Part shown: piece by piece, positions 57,280-64,000 of the stretch
Layout of the letters: each line of letters opens with the position of its first letter
Numbering within the stretch: position 1 is the stretch's first letter
Source: Dryococelus australis
Taxonomy: Eukaryota > Arthropoda > Insecta > Phasmatodea > Phasmatidae
Assembly: GCA_029891345.1 (NCBI GenBank)
Contig: CM056994.1
Span: forward strand, 221,506,491 to 221,570,490
Length of the DNA stretch: 64,000 bases
Direction of reading: 5' to 3'
Program-made: the position numbers and the translations under genes
Notes under the pieces: generated by a model
Told to the model about the DNA's origin: nothing
Seen by the model: only the letters and a program-made list of their open reading frames with translations
Databases searched by the model: none

Positions 57280-57500
57280 TATTATCATTGCAGATCCAAA
57301 AACTCATCACAGGATGAAACAAAATATGTTGAAATTAGAAAAAAAATCACCGAAAATAGCAAAAAGAATCTTCGAAACTTACTAAAAGTCTATCATACTT
57401 GCAAGAAGTCTCCAAAAAATCTTTCGAAATCACCAAAACATCTTTGCGAAACACCAAATTTTTTTAAATAATTGCAAGAAAGTCTTTGAAAATCACTTAA
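57280..57500. repeat. A-rich short imperfect repeats, left part
   Basis: AAATCACCnAAAA and nnTCTTnGAAA motifs recur every 20-30 bases. Similar motifs continue on the far side of the GA tract (58035-58115, AATCACCAAAG, AATCATCAAAAA, ATTACCAAAAA), so the GA expansion appears to sit inside this repeat. Confidence 0.55.
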
Positions 57501-57526
57501 ACCTAGAGGAATTCACTACACAACTT

Positions 57527-57562
<36 letters not shown>

Positions 57563-58009
57563 GGAGAGAGAGAGGGAGAGAGGGAGAGAGAGGAGGGAGG
57601 GAGGAAGAGGGAGGGAGGGAGAGAGGGGGAGAGAGAGGGGAGAGAGGGGGGGGAGAGAGAGGGGGAGAGAGAGAGGGGGGAGAGAGAGGAGGGAGGAGAG
57701 GGGGAGAGAGAGGGAGGAGAGAGAGAGGAGAGAGGGAGAGAGAGAGAGGGAGAGGGAGAGAGAGGGAGAGAGAGGGAGAGAGAGGAGGAGGGGAGAGGGA
57801 GGAGAGAGAGAGGGAGAGGGAGAGAGAGAGGGAGGAGAGAGAGGGAGGAGAGAGGGAGGGAGAGAGAGGGGGAGAGAGAGGAGAGGAGAGAGGGAGGAGA
57901 GAGAGGGAGGAGGGAGAGAGAGAGGAGAGAGAGGGGGAGAGAGAGAGAGAGGGAGAGAGGAGAGATATATATAGAGAGGAGAGAGAGCGAGAGAGAGAGA
58001 GAAAAAAAA
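57527..58009. repeat. 480-bp GA-rich purine tract
   Basis: Almost uninterrupted A/G on the plus strand with GAGAGAGA, GGGAGAGA and GGAGG units, broken only by GAGATATATATAG near 57964 and a single C at 57989. It creates an artefactual long Arg/Glu frame on one strand and a Ser/Leu frame on the other. Confidence 0.95.
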
Positions 58010-58254
58010 ACCCCTTTCGCGAAATGCTTATATTTATATAATCACCAAAGATTCTTTTTTGACCAACCCAAATCATCAAAAAATATAACCTAAAAAAATT
58101 ACCAAAAATTACAAAAATAAAAAAAATGGTTTACACATTTTGACCATGTTGCTGTACTCTCACAAACATGTCTGTGATAGAAAACATAACCAACGGAGGC
58201 ACATGTGACATTGCATTACCTACCTTCTCAGATGAGTCATGCTTCCCTCTTGAG

Positions 58255-58550
58255 TAGGGGCACCAAACCCGCCTTATTCACCAAACATGACTTATTAGTG
58301 AAATATAAACAGTATTCCAAGTATCAAAAGAAAAATGAATTCCTTTCTAGTTGTTTGGAATTTTTTGTAAATAATATCCGTAATGTGATTACATATCGTG
58401 TTATATTAATAAAAAAAAAAACTGGATCAAGCATATTATTTTTTTTAAATATATGTATTTGAGGCTGTTATGAGTTTTATGCTTGTAGCCCACGGACAAG
58501 TCCACAATAATGGTTGCAGCCCTTTGTATAAAAACGGTTGGACACCACTA
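58255..58550. mobile_element. 296-bp hAT MITE
   Basis: The left end TAGGGGCACCAAACCCG and the complement of the right end (TAGTGGTGTCCAACCGTT) are short inverted repeats of the TAGGGGTGTCCAA hAT type. The flanks CTCTTGAG (58247-58254) and CTCTAGAG (58551-58558) match at 7 of 8 bases, a decayed 8-bp target duplication. No coding sequence lies inside. Confidence 0.7.
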
Positions 58551-59904
58551 CTCTAGAGTGTGATAGTGAAAGCACAAGGATGTAAAATCCCAGAGGTTAG
58601 CATAACCATCTGGCACATATTGTGGCATGACATTCACCTGCCATTATTGTGTAGAGGCCATTAGTTTTAAGTTCAAAACCTGTCTGCTGTTTGCATATGG
58701 TTCGTTGCAGCCCATCAGGATGTCCACAAGATCCTCCCCCCACAGTTATGTTATTTATCCTAATTGTTTAGTAGATGATGAAGTAAAAAAAGTATCTGCA
58801 ACTATTCAGTAGGTATCATTGGAAACCAACTGCTGGTGGAATAGCAAATTTTTATAAATCCTTCCTGGTCTGGCTGCGAGGATGATAGGGGGACTTCAGC
58901 AAGATGGTTTGTAATGTTCCGCATGCTGAACAATTGTGCAGAAACGGATAAAGAGCACGGCATATCCCACCTTCCCTTTGTCACTCAGGTCCTGGAGGGC
59001 TGGTGACACATACAGTATAATCTCAACTCACATTCTACTATCCACACGTATTTTAACAGGAAACACACAACTACACAATATTCGAGACACAAACATACAT
59101 AACAAGCAAACAATTGTAATTTACATAGTATAAAAAGGACATGCAATTTCACATTCACGAGGCTGTAGTACAGTATGACTATAGTTGCAGCCATACTACG
59201 TAGTGACCGCAATGCTAACTAAGCAAATTTATTAAGCTGTGAATTCATATTACACTGACCTTAAGGGCTCACAAATTTAAGCAAGCACAAGATTTTGGAT
59301 CACTACATGACCATCAAAACACTTATCTTCAATACAATAAATTCCTAAACAAACAACCCTGTTAATAATGACACCCTTGAAGAAAAGCCTCTTTTTTTGG
59401 GGGAACTGTAAAAAATATTGTTGAAAAAACAAAAAGTATAAAGGAAATAATGTTCTGTTGCATAATTTTTCCAAATTTATGGAGCCCATTATTTTTCAAA
59501 TTTTAAGTAACTTTGTATATTATTATTTATTTTGCTTAGTTAATTATTTCAGCATTTTGTGTCACATTAGAGTAATTGTGATTCAATTTCAACTCTGGGG
59601 TGACTGTGATATTTCTAAATTACTTTTGACGCGTGCCTGATTAGACTGACTTAGCACATTGGTTGAGGATTTAGTCCGCTAGACCAAAAGTGGGGTAGTT
59701 TGGTTTAGATAGTCATTGTGAGGAGAGGGGTGTTGGTCAGTACTTACTCACTCCTGCTTCTGGGTGTTGTAATCGGGGTAGGTTTCGCCTTCATGCAGCG
59801 AATTTGGTCTATGCTGGAGCTGAGGTTCCACAGGTGTGCTTCATTGGATCAAAATTTGAGGTTCTCCCAGCAGAGTTGCACTTCAGAACCAGTCAGTAAC
59901 CCTT
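58551..59904. other. AT-rich spacer
   Basis: No gene, array or terminal repeat is recognised. Confidence 0.5.
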
Positions 59905-61232
59905 TTACCACAGGGTGACACATATGATGATACAAGGTGGGAAGTCAATTACCAGAACCGGAGCAGGCGCGACTGCTTGACGTCTAAGTTTGGCGGCGCG
60001 GTCCCGTTCCACCTGTCTCTCCTGCATAGGATGTGGTAGTGCGATCCACGGCTTGAGAGCAGAGTGAGCCAGATATTCTTCCCTACGTTTTCTATCACTC
60101 CTCTTATCGTGAGGCATAGGGCAAACAGTTCTATAGTCTACACGATGCACATAGACAGGAAGGTTGCCAGTGTAACACAATAGTATCTTGTCGGCACAAG
60201 CTCGATAAGAGTCCCCACTGATCCCCGACAGTATGCGGGCTGATCAGGGACGTGGAACCGTGGGGGCCGCCAAGTCTCTACTCGTTGTGCGTTCAGGCTA
60301 GGATGAACAGCAAAACTTCAGGCTACGGTCACCATGCACTGACTTAGTGCGAATGGTGAGAAACAACCTGAGTCTCTGTCGTGCCTCCCGGTGCGAAGGT
60401 GTTTCTAGCAGTTGTGGCGTCACTGTTTCTCCCCCATGAGCACTAACTTAGTACTAATGTGTGACTGGGAAGAAACAGGTAGCCATATAATATGTATGTC
60501 TTCTGACGTACAGATACCTGAAAGGGATCCACAATCAGGCTAACTCGGTTTAACAAATCTCCCGGTTCCTGTCGTCAGTGCACGGCGTATTCTGTCTCCA
60601 ACTGTTAATACAAACTGGAAATGAAAAACAGAAAGGTAAAGAACAATGAGTTTTTATTGTATGTTCAATAAACACGTGACCTGTGTTACCTCCTATCAAG
60701 CCGTGGGGAAAAGCTGGTTCTAGAGGAATACAAATAAGTTAAAGTTAAACTGCTAAGTAAAAGGTGTCTAAAGGAGACAAAGTGAAAATGAATTTGTATG
60801 TTCATGTTCGTTGGTCGTCGAGACGTAGTAAGTAGCAGCTGAGGCGTACTTGAAGTTTCCAAGATCTCTGGAGGTCGCAACACTGAGGTAATGCTGGATG
60901 TCACGAGAGAGGATGTGAAAGTATGACTCCCGAGGCCAGCAGCGTCCGGACTTATATAGTGAAAAATTATAGGTTGCCAGCGCGGGGTGCAGGGAAGGTG
61001 TGACGTCGTCCTGCCCCGGTTGGGGTGGGAAGACTCTGGTCAGCGTTTCTGCTTCGTGTCTTGTCTGTGGCATTCGGCCTTGCCCGAGGTCTGGGCAGTT
61101 TGCAGACTTTCAACGCGGGGTAGGAAGGGGGCGGGGGGGCGGTGTACTTGCCAGGTTTCGTATCCTCCAGATGAAGAGAATATGCTCATAAGTTTCTATT
61201 GCCTGTAGGGCAGATGTGTATCTCACATCTGT
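59905..61232 (-). promoter_or_regulatory. minus-strand TATA promoter block with leader and basic open frame (possible LTR element end)
   Basis: This GC-richer block, read on the minus strand, has TATATAAG (near 60953-60960) and then 300 bases of leader. AATAAA (complement of 60652-60657) comes next, then TTAACAGTTGGAGACAG, which could be an LTR end plus primer site. A 91-codon frame (60180-59905) contains MPHDKRSDRKRREEYLAHS and MQERQVERDRAAKLRRQ, very basic and helix-like. A possible donor (CTG|GTAATT) lies inside that frame. U3-R-U5 of a retroelement and a TATA-driven host first exon both fit. No second LTR copy is in the window, and I do not recognise the protein. Confidence 0.35.
61211..61231. 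repeat. short hairpin
   Basis: CAGATGTG and CACATCTG are perfect 8-bp arms around a 5-base loop, at the upstream edge of the minus-strand promoter-like block. It could be a remnant of an LTR end or chance. Confidence 0.5.
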
Positions 61233-63888
61233 AGTGGTGGAGAGGTACTCTTGGTGACGAGTCGTAATCGTATTAGATTAGTTGTATAACCAGCACGCGT
61301 CACTTTCATCTGTGAATTCATGAATTAAAAGTTTAATATAAACCTAACTTCACTTCCCAGCATGGCTGGATGGTCCACTGGTAGCTCACAGGCAGTTTTT
61401 ATTTTACCATAATATTGGAAGGGCATAAACTTGCATTTCAAGGGGATGCTGTCCACTCTCAGTGTACTTTGAGCATGCCATATGACCTAATTTCTGCAAG
61501 CATGTTTTAGCTGTTGTCACGCTGTAGTATATTTGTGTTACCACCGTGGGACGTTTTGGTAAACACACTAGGAATTAGGCATGAAGAAATTTTCGCATTC
61601 TATGCCTGGTATTGCATACCAATATACGAATCCATCTGCCATCTGTAACCACTGTTTTGAGCCTTCTTTGTAACTACTACAAGAAGCCATGATATGTTCG
61701 CCATGTGCTCTTAGTTTCAGGGAGAATTTTGAAGGAATGTAGTTTCCTTGTTTAAAGATTAATTTTATTTCTCATCATGTAGCTGTAGACAAGGTAGCAA
61801 GATGTAATAGAATCAAGAATTACTGTTGTTTTCAACATTTAGAGTGAAATCTACTTCTGTGCCTCTTCTCTATCTCCCAAGTGAAGGGTACAGAACATTA
61901 CAGATTTCTACGCTGCTGTCTTTGTTTACTCTTGTACTTGTGTGCAGGTTACTAATTCTTCTTGTTATACAATTTTATTGTTTTAGTAGGTTTTAAAGCT
62001 CCAAGAACTCAGTTCAATTTTTAAAGTTCCAGTTCAAGATTCTATTTAGTCAAAGTTCCAGTATACTTGCAGTTTAAACATTTTGGAATGTCTATTTGCC
62101 GTTGCTTTCACTACTTCAATTCGTTTGTTTGGAAATTTCCCAGAAATGAAGATCTCAAGTCTTGTGGTCTACTCGTGGGAATACTTCTCATTGTGCTACA
62201 CCAGTTTATTTTTGCAAATTTTCGTCTGTACCATGATTCACAATAATTTACAAATTAATTTAAAAAAATATATATTTAGTACATTTTTCTATGTCAGAAG
62301 AACTGTGTTTTAGAAACAAATTTTTATCAATTCTCAAAGTCAATAGTCTGTCTCATTTAAGGTTTCCTGAATTTGAAAGCTTCTGCTGCCAACGTATTTA
62401 AAGTGTCATACAGTAACGTCGTATTTGAAATAACGAATGTCAGCTGACCGCCATGTGAAGCAATGGTGGTATCCCTGAATAACATGTATTCTTTCTAACA
62501 TCTGAGAAAAAGAAAATAGTGCACAGTACAAATAAAAAAACAAGTAAGCATTTTGGAATAAACGTAAATAATATTACATTGTAGTAAGGTTATTAAACAT
62601 GTTTATAGTTTCAAATTTGTTAAATTGCATAACAGAAATAATGAAAAAAGAGGGCTATTTATCTTCACCAACCAACGACTGGACGCCATGTTGTTATTGT
62701 AAGATGGAATTTTTTGTGTGCGGGCTTATCAGTTTAGGAGTTCTAAATCAAATTAATGAATGTTGTGTGAATAGTTATTTAAAATCCAGCGACTTAAAAA
62801 TCCTTCATGCAATCGCCAACGACAGCAAGACATTGTACGTGTTGCCAAAGGAGTCGAATACATGTTACTAATGGGAGAATTCAAAAGTCGTCCAATGGTA
62901 TTAAAAAATAGAAACGACCGGCCGATTGCTTGGAATTTCATCAAAAACCATCACAAAGTAAATAGCGATAAATTATGTACGAATATTTGGAGTTTGGTAT
63001 ATTTTGATGGGGAAATGTAAATATCTTAGGCAAATGTTTGTCAGTGCTTTTATAATTAAGGTAAACATATTAAGTTTGTGTGCAGGTTTTTAGCAGACAA
63101 CATTTAAATGTTCAGCATTCATTTCATTTCTTAGAATATGTTAATGTTACAGTTGAATTTATTTTTGTTTGGTCAATAAACAACAAATAGTACTTATTGA
63201 CTTCACCAAAACATTAAGGTTACATTGCTCGCCTGTGTGTAGACCAAAACCACGAATGCAGTTGTAATTAAATACTAATTATTTAGGCCTAATTATGTTA
63301 AAACTGAGATATATAATGTTTTGTTTGTCCAGAAAGACTATGTAAAGTACATTTTCTTCTGCTGTAAATTTTTTAGCTATGGTAATAAATACTAATCGTA
63401 TAGGACAACACATTGTATTGAAATATTTTTGGGGACGATGGGCATATATATTAAATATCCACATTACTTAATAGTACATACGGCCATGTGTTTGATGTAA
63501 CTGCCACTAGTTTTCATTACTTAATGATCACAGGTCTACCAGTCTTCACCATTTGTAAGGCATGTTTTTTGTATATGCTTATTTTATTGTAATTGCTACA
63601 AATAGGTTCCATAATTATTGATTGTAGAAGACTTTTAGAGTTCTAATTATTTCTGTGTATGATTCGACAGGCCCAACTCTTTATTGTTTGTTCACTGCAT
63701 AAATGTAATTTTTTTAAGGTAGGCCAAATGTTGACATTGCCTTTACACAGAACTCCAGCATACTTTTGTTTTCTCGTAGTTCATTTTACTGCTCAGTTGT
63801 GAATTAATGATTATTTTTATGATGCTCTCATCAGTTAACTATGTGAGATTCACATTATTTTTTTAATAAATTTGTTAAATTTTTCAAG
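61233..63888. other. AT-rich spacer (candidate intron)
   Basis: No gene is recognised. A short echo of AAGTTCCAGT occurs around 62024-62062. A 90-codon frame at 62599-62871 has no motif I recognise. Confidence 0.5.
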
Positions 63889-63929
63889 AGGCGTACAAAG
63901 AAGGCAATTCTGATCATACTTCGGGACAG
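63889..63929 (+). other. candidate host-gene exon (41 bp)
   Basis: A T-rich acceptor (ending TTTTTCAAG at 63888) and a consensus donor ACAG|GTAAGT (GT at 63930-63931) frame 41 bases. Read with the first two bases as the end of a split codon, they give AYKEGNSDHTSGQ without stop. An alternative acceptor two bases later would give a 39-base, 13-codon exon with the same peptide. The preceding candidate exon (50888-50933) ends in the phase this one needs. The gene is not recognised. Confidence 0.4.
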
Positions 63930-64000
63930 GTAAGTTTTGTAACCTCCATTAAATTGTTTAACATGTGTGATTTAATTTTGATTACAGTGTTAATTGTAAC

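Noticed and set aside
57516..58079. 187-codon Ser/Leu frame (minus) and 149-codon Arg/Glu frame (plus)
   Set aside because: Both are direct translations of the GA microsatellite. Low-complexity DNA without stops is not evidence of a gene.

Overview
This window looks like non-coding DNA from a large, repeat-rich animal genome, most likely an arthropod. Three things point that way: the AT-rich background, the absence of any long intact gene, and the mix of decayed Ty3/gypsy, pogo/jerky, Tc1, hAT and LINE elements that is typical of insects and other arthropods. The species cannot be named from the sequence alone. No rRNA, canonical tRNA, CRISPR array or bacterial-style operon is visible. Layout: 1-9.9 kb is AT-rich spacer with a tRNA-like fragment, a 50-bp tandem duplication, a TA-flanked MITE-like element (1161-1883), long poly-G/poly-C runs and a divergent 158-bp duplication. 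9.9-16.3 kb is a nest. A minus-strand hAT transposase is split by a Ty3/gypsy element (tRNA-Leu type primer site), and that element's gag is split by a 1.8-kb TA-flanked DNA element. 18.7-28.2 kb starts with a microsatellite, then a pogo-like transposon with a psq/CENP-B-type N-terminus, a DDE core and a C-terminal PHD-like zinc finger. A second gypsy element (about 21-27 kb) cuts it in two. 30.3-32.8 kb is a 5'-truncated APE-type LINE with a TATG-type tail. 33.8-37.7 kb is a two-LTR gypsy copy whose reverse-transcriptase core is deleted. 38.6-39.6 kb is a Tigger/pogo-type non-autonomous element. 41.0-47.9 kb is a 3'-truncated gypsy element with a tRNA-Lys(1,2) type primer site, and its 5' region holds a 1.1-kb hAT-type element (8-bp target duplication) with two 18-bp repeat arrays. 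47.9-55 kb is mostly spacer, with a three-copy unnamed repeat and an internally deleted Tigger/jerky remnant. 55.1-56.5 kb is a full-length but dead Tc1-like element. 57.5-58.0 kb is a GA tract and 58.3-58.6 kb a 296-bp hAT MITE. 59.9-61.2 kb is a GC-richer minus-strand block that looks like an LTR or promoter plus leader. The most host-like signals are two small plus-strand exon candidates, 50888-50933 and 63889-63929. They have splice-like borders and compatible phase, so the right part of the window may be intron of a host gene. Every transposase or pol frame I recognise carries stops, frameshifts, deletions or mutated catalytic residues, so the window is best read as layered transposon remains. 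Target-site duplications and restored reading phase fix parts of the insertion order.
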